Numbered from the stretch's first letter, positions 46,200-54,909 are shown. The stretch: DNA of 64,000 nt from Pseudomonas sp. B21-040 (GCF_024748695.1 NZ_CP087176.1:5077501-5141500), one strand, 5' to 3'. Notes: generated from the letters alone by a model not told the origin. Made by a program: numbers and translations.

Positions 46200-47552
46200 T
46201 TACACGAACATCGACAGCAACAAGATAAAGCCCAGCGCAACCACGGACAGGATGGTTTCCATCGCGGTCCAGGTCTTGAAGGTTTCCGCCACGGTCATGT
46301 TGAAGTACTGCTTCACCAGCCAGAAGCCCGCGTCGTTGACGTGAGACAGGATCAACGAACCGGCACCGGTGGCCAATACCAGCAGCTCACGGTTCACACC
46401 CGGAATCATCCCCACCACCGGCACCACAATGCCTGCGCCAGTAATGGTTGCCACGGTCGCCGAACCGGTCGCGATACGAATCACCGCCGCCACCAGCCAC
46501 GCCAACAGAATCGGCGAAATCTGTGCATTCACCGCCATGTGGCCGATCACGTCACCCACACCGCTGGTCACCAGCATCTGCTTGAAGCCACCACCGGCAC
46601 CGATGATCAGAATGATCGCGGCGGTCGGCGCCAGGCTCGCGTCCAGCCATTTCATCATTTGGCTGGAACCGATGCCCTGCTTGTAGCCGAAGGTGTACAG
46701 CGACAGCAGCAATGCCAGCAGCAATGCCGAAATCGGGTGACCGATCAGGTCCATGAAAGCGCGGAAGATGTTGCCATCGGGCAGCACCACGTCGGCAAAC
46801 GTCTTGAGCAGCATCAGGAACACCGGCAGCAGCACGGTCACCAGCGTGATGCCGAAGCTCGGCAGTTCAGCCGAATCCGTTTCGCGCGCCAGTTGATCCA
46901 CCAGCTCCTGGTTCGGATGACCGGGAATGTGCTTGGCAATGAACGTACCGAAGATCGGGCCAGCGATGATGGCGGTTGGCAACGCAACGATCAGGCCGTA
47001 CAGAATGGTTTTACCAATGTCGGCACCGAACACACCGATCGCCAGCAGCGGACCCGGGTGCGGCGGCACCAGGCCGTGTACGGCGGACAGGCCGGCCAGC
47101 AACGGGATACCGATCTTGATGATCGACACGCCGGTGCGGCGGGCCACGATGAACACCAGCGGAATCAGCAGCACAAAGCCGATTTCGAAGAACAGCGGAA
47201 TGCCGACCAGGAACGCGGCGAACATCATCGCCCACTGCACCTTGTCCTTGCCGAAGGCGCGGATCAACGTCTGCGCAATCTGATCCGCACCGCCTGATTC
47301 GGCCATCATTTTGCCGAGCATGGTGCCCAGCGCGAGGATGATGCCGACGAAACCCAGCACGCCACCGAAGCCGTCCTGGAACGCCTTGATGATGGTGCCT
47401 ATCGGCATGCCGGAGGTCAGCCCGAGGAAGGCTGCGGCGATGATCAGTGCGAGGAATGGGTGCAACTTGAACTTGGTGATCAAGACGATAAGCCCGATCA
47501 CCGTGACCACTGCATCGAGCAGCAGGAACGTCTCGTGGGACATGCCAAACAT
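46200..47552 (-). CDS. gntP: gluconate:H+ symporter
   Basis: 450 residues, about 12-14 membrane helices, GntP family. It imports gluconate for phosphorylation by GntK. Family segments GGVLGFVGIILALGTMLGKM, PLFFEIGFVLLIPLVFIVA and GLVPPHPGPLLAIGVFGAD are present. The ATG at 47552 has AGGAG upstream. A CA-rich Crc/Hfq-like motif directly precedes the ribosome site, and a GntR operator lies between gntP and gntK. Confidence 0.93.
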   Translation of the reverse strand: MFGMSHETFLLLDAVVTVIGLIVLITKFKLHPFLALIIAAAFLGLTSGMPIGTIIKAFQDGFGGVLGFVGIILALGTMLGKMMAESGGADQIAQTLIRAFGKDKVQWAMMFAAFLVGIPLFFEIGFVLLIPLVFIVARRTGVSIIKIGIPLLAGLSAVHGLVPPHPGPLLAIGVFGADIGKTILYGLIVALPTAIIAGPIFGTFIAKHIPGHPNQELVDQLARETDSAELPSFGITLVTVLLPVFLMLLKTFADVVLPDGNIFRAFMDLIGHPISALLLALLLSLYTFGYKQGIGSSQMMKWLDASLAPTAAIILIIGAGGGFKQMLVTSGVGDVIGHMAVNAQISPILLAWLVAAVIRIATGSATVATITGAGIVVPVVGMIPGVNRELLVLATGAGSLILSHVNDAGFWLVKQYFNMTVAETFKTWTAMETILSVVALGFILLLSMFV

Positions 47553-47566
47553 TAGGGGTGTCTCCT

Positions 47567-47582
47567 GGTTGTTGTTGTTATT
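47567..47582 (-). promoter_or_regulatory. CA-rich (Crc/Hfq-type) motif upstream of the gntP RBS
   Basis: The transcript reads AAUAACAACAACAACC immediately before AGGAG. Repeated AAC triplets are the hallmark of Hfq/Crc sites in Pseudomonas, so gntP translation is probably repressed by preferred carbon sources. Confidence 0.7.
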
Positions 47583-47608
47583 AAAGCGGGTAATTCGCAC
47601 GCCATCAG

Positions 47609-47622
47609 GACAGCGCTATCTT
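47609..47622. promoter_or_regulatory. GntR operator in the gntP-gntK gap
   Basis: GACAGCGCTATCTT; the reverse strand reads AAGATAGCGCT, matching the core AAG-N-TAGCGCT reported for P. aeruginosa GntR. It suggests gntP has its own regulated promoter. Confidence 0.7.
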
Positions 47623-47634
47623 TTCCGGGAACGC

Positions 47635-48168
47635 TCATACAGCGTGTTTCAGGCCATGGGCCTGCCACCAGACATGCGCCTGTGCGGCCAATTGCTCGAC
47701 GCTGTAGACCGATGCATCCAGCGCCAGGGTCAACGGCTCGCCCACGGGCGATTCGAGGGTGGCGAACTGGCTTTCGATCAATGTCGACGGCATGAAGTGG
47801 CCCGGGCGGTGGGACACGCGGTCAGCGGCGACTTCAGGGGTCAGTTCAAGGAACACGAAACCCAGGCCCGGCAAGGCACTGCGCAAGCGCTCGCGATAAA
47901 TGTGCTTGAGGGCCGAGCACGTCAGCACCGGGCGTTCGCCCTTGGCATCGATGCGGCGCAGTTCATCGCACAGGCTGTCGAGCCAGCCGGCACGGTCTTC
48001 GTCGTTCAGGGGGATACCCGCGCTCATCTTTTCGATATTGGCGGCAGGGTGGAAAGTATCGCCTTCAATGGCAGTGGCGCCGCTGAGTTGGCACAAGGCC
48101 TCGCTGACGCACGTCTTGCCGCAACCGGCAACGCCCATGATGACCAGGGCGGTGATGGGATGATTCAT
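47635..48168 (-). CDS. gntK: gluconokinase
   Basis: 177 residues. The P-loop is VMGVAGCGKTCVSE (MGVAGCGKT), with DTFHPAANIEKMSAGIPLND and TCSALKHIYRERLR typical of GntK. It makes 6-phosphogluconate. GntR operators lie on both sides, and it is divergent from gntR. Confidence 0.95.
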   Translation of the reverse strand: MNHPITALVIMGVAGCGKTCVSEALCQLSGATAIEGDTFHPAANIEKMSAGIPLNDEDRAGWLDSLCDELRRIDAKGERPVLTCSALKHIYRERLRSALPGLGFVFLELTPEVAADRVSHRPGHFMPSTLIESQFATLESPVGEPLTLALDASVYSVEQLAAQAHVWWQAHGLKHAV

Positions 48169-48186
48169 GTAACACCTCAGCGCGCA

Positions 48187-48200
48187 GACAGCGCTACCTT
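48187..48200. promoter_or_regulatory. GntR operator upstream of gntK
   Basis: GACAGCGCTACCTT, 18 bases upstream of the gntK start. One of three near-identical copies around this operon. Confidence 0.72.
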
Positions 48201-48337
48201 TGCCAGTTATGACACTAGACCAAAAGCAGTAGTTGCCGACGCCTTCTTGTCATTTTTGTGGGTTGCAGCATGTTCGTTCCCAACGCCAAGAAGCGAGGTT
48301 CAGGCAAAACTCGCTTACGCATTTGCAGCTGCTTCGG

Positions 48338-48355
48338 GACAGCGCTACCTTAGTG
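48338..48355. promoter_or_regulatory. GntR operator upstream of gntR
   Basis: GACAGCGCTACCTTAGTG; its reverse complement CACTAAGGTAGCGCTGTC matches AC-N-AAG-N-TAGCGCT exactly. It lies 28 bases upstream of the gntR ATG, so GntR probably also represses itself. Confidence 0.75.
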
Positions 48356-48382
48356 CCTTGAATTTTGTTTGGCAAGCCGTCG

Positions 48383-49414
48383 ATGACCCCAACTAAAAAC
48401 GATAAAAATACGCGCACCACTGGCCGCCCTACCCTCAATGAAGTTGCCCGACTGGCCGGCGTCAGCCCGATCACCGCCTCCCGCGCCCTGCGTGGCGTCA
48501 GCACGGTGGCCACCGAACTGGTGGAAAAAGTCCAGAAAGCCGCGCTGGAACTCAACTACGTGGTCAACCCCGCCGCCCGCGCCCTGGCCTCGGCCCAGAG
48601 CCATTCGGTGGTGGTGTTGGTGCCTTCATTATCCAACTTGCTGTTCATCGACACCCTGGAAGCCATTCATCAGGTTTTGCGCCCCAAAGGCTTCGAAGTG
48701 TTGATCGGCAACTTCCATTACTCGCGCGATGAAGAAGAAAACCTGCTGCGCAACTACATGGCGTATCAGCCTCGCGGTCTGTTGCTGACCGGTTTCGACC
48801 GCACCGAAAGTTCGCGGCGGATGATCGAGGCGAGCAACATCCCGTGCGTGTACATGATGGAACTGGACAGCGCGGCCGGCGTGAACTGCGTCGGCTTCTC
48901 ACAACTGGCGGCCGGCGAAACCGCTGCCGGGCACTTGCTGTCCCGTGGCCGCAAGCGCTTGGCCTACATCGGCGCACAACTGGACCAGCGCACCTTGTTG
49001 CGCGGCGAGGGTTTTCGCAAAGCCCTGCAAAAGGCCGGTTTGTACGACCCTGATCTGGAAGTGCTGACCCCGCGCGCCTCCTCCGTCGGATTAGGCGGCG
49101 AACTGTTCCTGCAACTGCTGGCCAGTCACCCCGATGTCGATGCGATCTTTTTCGGCAACGACGACCTGGCCCAGGGCGCACTGCTCGAAGCCCTGCGCCA
49201 TGGCATCAAGGTGCCGGAACAAATAGCCATCCTCGGCTTCAACGACCTGCCCGCCTCCGCCCACATGGTCCCGCGCCTGAGCAGCATCAACACACCGCGA
49301 GAGGCCATCGGCCGGCGCTCGGCGGAATTGATGCTGACCCTGATGGCCGGGAATAGCGTGGCCAAACCGGTGCAAGACATGGGGTTTGAGTTGAAGGTGC
49401 GCGAAAGCACGTGA
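48383..49414 (+). CDS. gntR: GntR, LacI-family gluconate repressor
   Basis: 343 residues. LacI HTH TLNEVARLAGVSPITASRAL plus hinge ALELNYVVNPAARAL, then a periplasmic-binding-like effector domain (DAIFFGNDDLAQGALLEALR, ILGFNDLPASAHMVPRLSSI). Divergent from gntK-gntP with repeated operators between. Gluconate or 6-phosphogluconate is the expected inducer. The ATG at 48383 starts MTPTKNDKNTRT. Confidence 0.93.
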   Translation: MTPTKNDKNTRTTGRPTLNEVARLAGVSPITASRALRGVSTVATELVEKVQKAALELNYVVNPAARALASAQSHSVVVLVPSLSNLLFIDTLEAIHQVLRPKGFEVLIGNFHYSRDEEENLLRNYMAYQPRGLLLTGFDRTESSRRMIEASNIPCVYMMELDSAAGVNCVGFSQLAAGETAAGHLLSRGRKRLAYIGAQLDQRTLLRGEGFRKALQKAGLYDPDLEVLTPRASSVGLGGELFLQLLASHPDVDAIFFGNDDLAQGALLEALRHGIKVPEQIAILGFNDLPASAHMVPRLSSINTPREAIGRRSAELMLTLMAGNSVAKPVQDMGFELKVREST

Positions 49415-49470
49415 TTACGTTTTCAACTAACCTTAAAGTCCCGAAGCGTATTCGCTAACGGAGTAGCTCA

Positions 49471-50103
49471 ATGGACCCTGTACTGAAGATTCTCGGCAAA
49501 GCCTCGTCAATCAATGTCAGAAAAGTCCTCTGGACCTGCGAGGAACTGGGCATCGCCTACGAACGCGAGGACTGGGGCAGCGGTTTTGCCTCAACCCATA
49601 GCCCGGAATTCCTCAGGTTCAACCCCAATGCCCAGGTGCCGGTCATCATCGACGGCACCGTCGTGCTGTGGGAATCCAACACCATCTGCCGCTATCTGAC
49701 CGGCAAACACCACAACACTCACCTGCTGCCACACGAACCGCTGGCGCGCGCGCGCGTGGAGCAATGGATGGATTGGCAAGCAACCGACCTCAATTCGTCC
49801 TGGAGCTACGCGTTTAGCGCATTGGTGCGCAAAGACCCGGAATATCAGGACCCGCATCGCATCGCCGTCGGCCTGCGTGGCTGGAACCAGAAGATGGACA
49901 TTCTTGCCCATCAGCTCTCGGCAACCGGGGCGTTTGTCACCGGGTCCGAGTTCACGCTGGCGGACATTGTCGTCGGGCTGTCCGTCAATCGCTGGTTGAT
50001 GACGCCGATGGAACGGCCGGACTTCCCCGTCATCGACGAGTATTTTCAGCGCCTGGCCCAACGCCAGGGCTTCTTGAAACACGGATGTAACGGCCTGCCT
50101 TGA
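49471..50103 (+). CDS. glutathione S-transferase family protein
   Basis: 210 residues. Thioredoxin-fold N-terminal domain (ILGKASSINVRKVLWTCEEL, NAQVPVIIDGTVVLWESNTI) and helical C-terminal domain (GSEFTLADIVVGLSVNRWLM). The Ser in KASSINVRK is the likely catalytic residue. Substrate unknown; single gene. Confidence 0.9.
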   Translation: MDPVLKILGKASSINVRKVLWTCEELGIAYEREDWGSGFASTHSPEFLRFNPNAQVPVIIDGTVVLWESNTICRYLTGKHHNTHLLPHEPLARARVEQWMDWQATDLNSSWSYAFSALVRKDPEYQDPHRIAVGLRGWNQKMDILAHQLSATGAFVTGSEFTLADIVVGLSVNRWLMTPMERPDFPVIDEYFQRLAQRQGFLKHGCNGLP

Positions 50104-50258
50104 CGGCGCGGCGGTAGATCTCTGCCGCCTGACGGCAACCCCTGACCGCCGGACCTGCGCCCTCCCCTTGCAAAGCCTTTGCAAACCCGAGGCTTTGCGC
50201 TGCGGCACAGTATTTGCTCCTGCCCATCGGTCAGCCATTACCCACAGGTCTACCCATC

Positions 50259-50813
50259 ATGTTGGTCAGTGCAAAACAAGTCCAAATGCTTCCCCTGCCC
50301 AAGCGTCCCGGCGAAGATCCGGCCGCCGAAGCCGCCGCCGGTCTGCAAAGCGGCTTGCAGGGTGCAATGATGCAGGCTCTGCAAACCAACGTGCAGGCGC
50401 AGGTGCAATCGTCCGCGACCCAACAGGCCACGCAACAAGTCAGTGAGGCGAGCAAAATCAGCGACAACGTTGATGAAGCGTTCGCCAAGACCCGCGTGGC
50501 GCTGCAAGCCGCCGATCCGTCCAAAGTTCCGGCCGATGTCAAAGCCCAGTCCTCCGACAGCGCGGCCATGACCGACTTCAAGGACTACATGAGCAAAACG
50601 CCGGAACAGCGTCTGCGCGACAGTATCCTGAAGGAGATGGGCATTACCGAGGAAGACTTGAAAGCCATGCCGCCGGAGAAACAACAGGCAGTCGCCCAGG
50701 AAATCGCCGATCGCCTGCAGGACAAGATGAAACTGGCGCAGGTCGAGAAAGAAGCCGGCAGTAGCGAAAAAAGTGGCACTCAAGTAGTCGACAAGTTCCT
50801 GGCATCGCTTTAA
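50259..50813 (+). CDS. hypothetical Gln/Ala-rich protein
   Basis: 184 residues, no signal peptide. The N-terminal region is Gln/Ala-rich and helical (LQTNVQAQVQSSATQQATQQ); the C-terminal half (DFKDYMSKTPEQRLRDSILK, EMGITEEDLKAMPPEKQQAV) looks globular and helical. Family not recognised. The ATG at 50259 starts MLVSAKQVQMLPLPKRP. A 133-bp repeat follows after 21 bases. Confidence 0.75.
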   Translation: MLVSAKQVQMLPLPKRPGEDPAAEAAAGLQSGLQGAMMQALQTNVQAQVQSSATQQATQQVSEASKISDNVDEAFAKTRVALQAADPSKVPADVKAQSSDSAAMTDFKDYMSKTPEQRLRDSILKEMGITEEDLKAMPPEKQQAVAQEIADRLQDKMKLAQVEKEAGSSEKSGTQVVDKFLASL

Positions 50814-50834
50814 CCACACATACCACACCCGTTT

Positions 50835-50967
50835 TGTAGCCGCTGGCGCAGCCTGCGTTCGGTTGCGCAGCAGCCGTAAATCCGGTTTACGCGGTCCGAC
50901 AGAAGAACTGGGCATTCGGATTTTACGGCTGTTGCGCAACCGAACGCAGGCTGCGCCAGCTGCTACA
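50835..50967. repeat. 133-bp inverted repeat element (TGTAGCAGCTGGCG family)
   Basis: TGTAGCCGCTGGCGCAGCCT is mirrored by AGGCTGCGCCAGCTGCTACA; the inner arm reads CGGTTGCGCAGCAGCCGTAA with its inverse. Length is identical to the copies at 32817, 34014 and 35900. Confidence 0.9.
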
Positions 50968-51048
50968 GCGAATGTGTCGCTGCGAGAATCAGTTCAGTTT
51001 CAACGTCGAGTTGAACTGGCTGATCGCATCGACGACGTGCCCGATAAA

Positions 51049-52062
51049 CTACAAGCTTGCACTCACCTTGGTCGCCACCTCCCCCGGCACCCAAGCCTTC
51101 CACACCTGCGGCTGCTCACGTAAAAACGCCTGCGCCACCTCACGCGGTGGCAGGCGTTTTTCGCTCATTTGCCCCAGCGTCCGGTTCAGCAAATCGATCG
51201 GCAAATCGACCTTTTCAAAGAACGCCACCAGGTCCGGGTACTGCGCCTTGAACGGCGCAGACACACCGATGGCCAGGCTGGCAGGCATCGAGCGCGTGCC
51301 CTTGGGATTGGGATTGCTGGCATCAGCCAAGGTCTTCCAGGCGTCGGCGTCGAACGGCGGCTCGTCCAGTTTCACCAGTTTGAAGCGCCCCAACAGCGGT
51401 GTTGGCGACCAGTAGTAGAACAACACCGGTTTGCCACGGCGGATCGATGAAGCGACCTCGGCATCCAGCGCCGCACCCGAGCCGGTGCGGAAGTTGACGT
51501 AGCTGGCGGTCAGGTCATACGCCTTGAGCTTCTGGCTGTTGACGATCTCCGACGTCCAGCCAGTAGGGCTATTGAGGAAACGACCGCGGCTCGGGTCTTC
51601 CGGGTCGCGAAACACATCCTTGTACTTCGCCAGGTCTGCGACGGATTTCAGCTCCGGAGCCAACGGTTTGATGCCCCGTTCCGGGTCGCCCTTGATCACG
51701 TATTCCGGCACCCACCAACCTTCGGTGGCACCTTTGACGGTATCACCCAAACCAAACACCTTGCCCTCGACAGAGGCCTTGACCCACGCCGGACTGCGCC
51801 CGGCCCACTCTTCGCCGATCACCTGAATGTCGTTTTTGGCCAGCGCCGCCTCAAGACTGACGGTGCTGCCCGGCAACGTGTCGGTCGGGTAGCCGTAACC
51901 TTTCTCGACAATCAGGCGCAGGATTTCGGTGATGAGGCTGCCGCTCTCCCACGTGATGTCGCCGAAGTGAATCGGCGCGGTTTTCTCCGTCGCCGAGACC
52001 GCGCCGACGCTAAGGCTCAGCGCCAACAGCGAACTGCCGAGCAGGGTTTTGATCGATCTCAT
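51049..52062 (-). CDS. ProX/OpuAC-type ABC substrate-binding protein
   Basis: 337 residues. Signal peptide MRSIKTLLGSSLLALSLSVG ends near AVSATEK. The glycine betaine/choline-type binding fold shows IHFGDITWESGSLITEILRL and VLFYYWSPTPLLGRFKLVKL. No permease or ATPase is nearby. The ATG at 52062 overlaps the sigma-factor stop by four bases, so the pair is co-translated. The usual role is osmoprotectant or quaternary-amine uptake; ligand here unknown. Confidence 0.88.
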   Translation of the reverse strand: MRSIKTLLGSSLLALSLSVGAVSATEKTAPIHFGDITWESGSLITEILRLIVEKGYGYPTDTLPGSTVSLEAALAKNDIQVIGEEWAGRSPAWVKASVEGKVFGLGDTVKGATEGWWVPEYVIKGDPERGIKPLAPELKSVADLAKYKDVFRDPEDPSRGRFLNSPTGWTSEIVNSQKLKAYDLTASYVNFRTGSGAALDAEVASSIRRGKPVLFYYWSPTPLLGRFKLVKLDEPPFDADAWKTLADASNPNPKGTRSMPASLAIGVSAPFKAQYPDLVAFFEKVDLPIDLLNRTLGQMSEKRLPPREVAQAFLREQPQVWKAWVPGEVATKVSASL

Positions 52063-52586
52063 GCGGACCTCTTGTCTAACAGGAATTGGTTGGCGCTGTG
52101 GCGATCGCACAGCGCTTGGGAGCGGGTCATGTAAACGCTGACCGAACGCTGGGAAATGCCCAGCTCGACGGCGATTTGCGGGTAGGTCAAACCGTCGACG
52201 CGAGCCAGCAGGAAGGTCGAACGGACCTTGCCCGGCAAACGCTGCAGGCTGTGATCGAGGCGGTTCAAGGCTTGTGAGACCTGCGCGAGTTCTTCGGGCG
52301 AAGCGGCGCAATCCGCATCGATCTGCTGCAGATGCAGGCGCTCCAGATCCGCACGCCGCCAGCGCTGATAGAGCAGGCGTTGGGCGATGGTGGTAAGCAA
52401 GGCGCGGGGTTGGCGAATCGCGCTCAGACCGGGCGCTTCAAGCAGTTGTACGAAGGTGTCGGCGGCAATATCTTCGGCGCCCGCCACGTCCTGCAGATGA
52501 CGGCGCAGGTAAGTGCAGAGCCAGCGGTAGTGGGCGCGGAACAAGCCGTCCACAGAGTGACGATGGGATAGATCGGGGCCGGACAT
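52059..52586 (-). CDS. FecI-like ECF sigma factor
   Basis: 175 residues. Region 2 (LFRAHYRWLCTYLRRHLQDV, EDIAADTFVQLLE, QPRALLTTIAQRLLYQRWRR) and region 4 (LPGKVRSTFLLARVDGLTYP, QIAVELGISQRSVSVYMTR) match iron-starvation FecI-type sigma factors. FecI genes are normally followed by fecR and a TonB receptor; here the downstream gene is a ProX-like binding protein. AGGAG precedes the ATG at 52586. Confidence 0.88.
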   Translation of the reverse strand: MSGPDLSHRHSVDGLFRAHYRWLCTYLRRHLQDVAGAEDIAADTFVQLLEAPGLSAIRQPRALLTTIAQRLLYQRWRRADLERLHLQQIDADCAASPEELAQVSQALNRLDHSLQRLPGKVRSTFLLARVDGLTYPQIAVELGISQRSVSVYMTRSQALCDRHSANQFLLDKRSA

Positions 52587-52669
52587 AGGGGCTCCTGGGT
52601 TAGGGGTCGCTGAATGTCCGGTGATCCGGTGGTGCGATCCTAACAAGGAGCCTTATTCTTTAATAATAT

Positions 52670-52697
52670 TTAAAAAGCATTTTTATATGCTTTTTAA
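52670..52697 (-). terminator. AT-rich palindrome after the PhnD-like gene
   Basis: TTAAAAAGCAT and ATGCTTTTTAA form an 11-bp stem with loop TTTTAT, 6 bases past the stop of the minus-strand gene. T runs follow on that strand. It may also overlap the sigma-factor promoter. Confidence 0.6.
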
Positions 52698-52702
52698 GAA
52701 TT

Positions 52703-53494
52703 TCAACGCAAGCGACCATAACCCGACATTTCAGCCTCTTGCTGGTAGTCGAGTACCACCTGATAGTCGCGTTCCTCTGCGGGCAGTACTTCCTCAAGTC
52801 CCAGGATTTCGACGACGTCAGGCAATTCTTTCAAGGTTTGATTCATGACGAGCCGAAGCTGTTCAACCTGTTGATCACTCGCCGCCGCCGTCGTGATAAA
52901 GGGCAACGTCGGACTCAATGCACTGCGCGCGATGACGTGCAGCCCCGCGACCTCTTCTTCGGCGTACCGCGCCAGACAGGCGTAAGTGACGCTATCAATG
53001 GCCGCCAGGTCGGCCAGGTCTTCACGCAGCCAGCGCAGGCTTTCGCGGTGGCTGCCGCTGATGGCCACGCTGGCAAAGAACTGGCCGTCGCGATGCAGCG
53101 GTGCCAGTCGATGCCGCAGCAGGTTCATGCCGCTGTTGGAATCTTCGCCATTGATCACGCCACGACTGTCGCGAAAGTCAGGCAAGGTCCGCCGAGCGTC
53201 ATCGGCACGACTCAACAGCACGCTGCAATGGTTGCCGCCGCTGCTGTCCGGCAGTTCATAGCGAGGCCGTCCGATCACCCGGACCCGCCCGCGCAGCGCC
53301 GTCATCAGCGGATAGCCGCAGGTTTGGGTCAGCAGCAGATGCGGAGAGAGCCAGAGGTCTGTCAGTGACAGGTCTTTGGCATCAAGACGATCGCTGCCGA
53401 GCCGTTCAAGGATTCGCGTCAACCAGCGTTCATTGGCCTGGCGGATCGGCTCTGGCGCGACGTACATCAGTAATTCGGCAATGTGTTGAGTCAT
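52703..53494 (-). CDS. PhnD-like phosphate/phosphonate-binding-fold protein
   Basis: 263 residues, PhnD-type periplasmic-binding fold: LLTQTCGYPLMTALRGRVRV, DLAAIDSVTYACLARYAEEE. There is no signal peptide (starts MTQHIAELLMYVAPE), so it is cytoplasmic or a non-transport relative. No ABC partners are nearby. Function not assigned. Confidence 0.8.
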   Translation of the reverse strand: MTQHIAELLMYVAPEPIRQANERWLTRILERLGSDRLDAKDLSLTDLWLSPHLLLTQTCGYPLMTALRGRVRVIGRPRYELPDSSGGNHCSVLLSRADDARRTLPDFRDSRGVINGEDSNSGMNLLRHRLAPLHRDGQFFASVAISGSHRESLRWLREDLADLAAIDSVTYACLARYAEEEVAGLHVIARSALSPTLPFITTAAASDQQVEQLRLVMNQTLKELPDVVEILGLEEVLPAEERDYQVVLDYQQEAEMSGYGRLR

Positions 53495-53518
53495 CGAAAT
53501 CTTCCAGACAACCAATAA

Positions 53519-53613
53519 CCCTGTGGGAGCGGGCTCGCCCGCGATAGCGTTAGACCAGTCATCAGATGCGTTGGATGTGAAAAAGCGATCGCGGGCAAGC
53601 CCGCTCCCACAGG
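53519..53613. repeat. REP-type inverted repeat pair (GTGGGAGC family)
   Basis: CCCTGTGGGAGCGGGCTCGC is mirrored by GGGCAAGCCCGCTCCCACAG. It is 95 bp, between the PhnD-like and desaturase genes. Confidence 0.9.
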
Positions 53614-53632
53614 GTTCAATGGTGACTATGCA

Positions 53633-54574
53633 TTAGCTAAACGGATGCTGTGGGCTGTCGATGGCCCTCACACCGTTCTCACGCCACAACTGCCCATAAC
53701 CCTGCACCAGAAATCCGCCACTGCGCGCCAGCCACTGCTCGCGGCGTGCCCGGTAAGCACGCGGCAAGTCGTACCACGCCAACCCCGGCAAGTCGTGATG
53801 CACCAGATGAAAATTGAGGTTCAGAAACAACCAGCGCCACGGCCACCCGGCCTCATTGAGCACCGTACGCTGCTCGGGTTCGGCATGCGGGCGATGCTCA
53901 TAATAGGAGCGAATCATCGCAATCGACAGCGCCGGCACGCTGATCAGGAACAGGTAATGCCACACCGGCAACACGCTGTAGCGGGCGATGAACACCAGCA
54001 TCAGAATCGTCAGTGCGCCATGGCTCAGCCACATCAGCCACGCCTGTCGCTGACCGGCTTTCAGTCGCTGCCACTCCTCCCGGGCCAGTGCCAGCAAGGC
54101 CAGCGGCGCACCGAGAATCAAGCGCCCCAGGACGGTTTTGTTCAGCCAGTGCAGGCCCTGTTCGAACAGCGAACGGCCCTGCCACTGTTCGACGCTCAGG
54201 TAGCGACTTTCCGGATCGCGACCCGGCAGGGTCAGGTCTTCGTCGCGGTGATGCAGCAAATGGCTGTCGCGATAAAGGGTGTAGGGATACCAGACGGCGA
54301 ACGGCGCATAACCGAGGACTTTGTTCAGCGAGGTCCAACGGGTCGGGTGACCGTGCAGCAATTCGTGCTGCACCGACAACCACAGCACCAGCAACGGAAT
54401 CAGTAGCAGGGTGCTCCACCACACGCCCAAACGGTCACCCGCCAGGACAATACTCAACCAGCCGCCGTACACGCCGATCAACAACAGCCAGGTCGGCCAT
54501 TCGGTGCGGGCCGTCAGACGTTGACGCAGGGTTTCGATTTCTTCTCGATGGGCACTGTCGAAGTAATGGGGCAT
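53633..54574 (-). CDS. fatty acid desaturase-family membrane protein
   Basis: 313 residues with about four to five membrane helices. The three His boxes are complete: SVQHELLHGHPT, YRDSHLLHHRDEDL and NFHLVHHDLPGLAW. These bind the di-iron centre. It may act on acyl lipids, or as a hydroxylase or carotenoid ketolase-like enzyme; the substrate cannot be told. Confidence 0.87.
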   Translation of the reverse strand: MPHYFDSAHREEIETLRQRLTARTEWPTWLLLIGVYGGWLSIVLAGDRLGVWWSTLLLIPLLVLWLSVQHELLHGHPTRWTSLNKVLGYAPFAVWYPYTLYRDSHLLHHRDEDLTLPGRDPESRYLSVEQWQGRSLFEQGLHWLNKTVLGRLILGAPLALLALAREEWQRLKAGQRQAWLMWLSHGALTILMLVFIARYSVLPVWHYLFLISVPALSIAMIRSYYEHRPHAEPEQRTVLNEAGWPWRWLFLNLNFHLVHHDLPGLAWYDLPRAYRARREQWLARSGGFLVQGYGQLWRENGVRAIDSPQHPFS

Positions 54575-54697
54575 GGCGTTGCTCAGATCGGGACCAGTCC
54601 CCTTCTGTGCAATAGCCTTGGGAAATCTTGCAGATTATTTGGTTATTTCGTTAGACGTGCCGCAGGAGCCCGATTGCCGGGCTCCCTTGTCGCAGGA

Positions 54698-54808
54698 TCA
54701 ATGACCGAACACATCCACCTTCTTGGCCTTCTTGTCTGCGCGCTTTTCGATGGCGGTTTTCGCCGGCTTTTTCTTCGCTGCTTTCTTCGAATCCATACCT
54801 TTGGACAT
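54698..54808 (-). CDS. 36-residue Lys/Ala-rich small protein
   Basis: ATG at 54808 with GGAG nine bases upstream opens a 36-residue frame: MSKGMDSKKAAKKKPAKTAI then EKRADKKAKKVDVFGH. It is strongly basic (about 13 Lys/Arg), like a nucleic-acid-binding or histone-H1-like tail. The clear ribosome site and stop followed by a hairpin (54666-54686) support a real gene. Function unknown. Confidence 0.72.
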   Translation of the reverse strand: MSKGMDSKKAAKKKPAKTAIEKRADKKAKKVDVFGH

Positions 54809-54909
54809 GATGCGTACTCCACTCACAGGGATGTGAGATCAGGTATACACCTATCGTTGCGCGCGCGTTCTTTTATAATCGCCCGCTTTGCACACCGACA
54901 GCCCAAACC

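Noticed and set aside
54666..54686. Intrinsic terminator after the 36-residue gene
   Set aside because: The GGAGCCCG/CGGGCTCC stem is strong but no T run follows on either strand.
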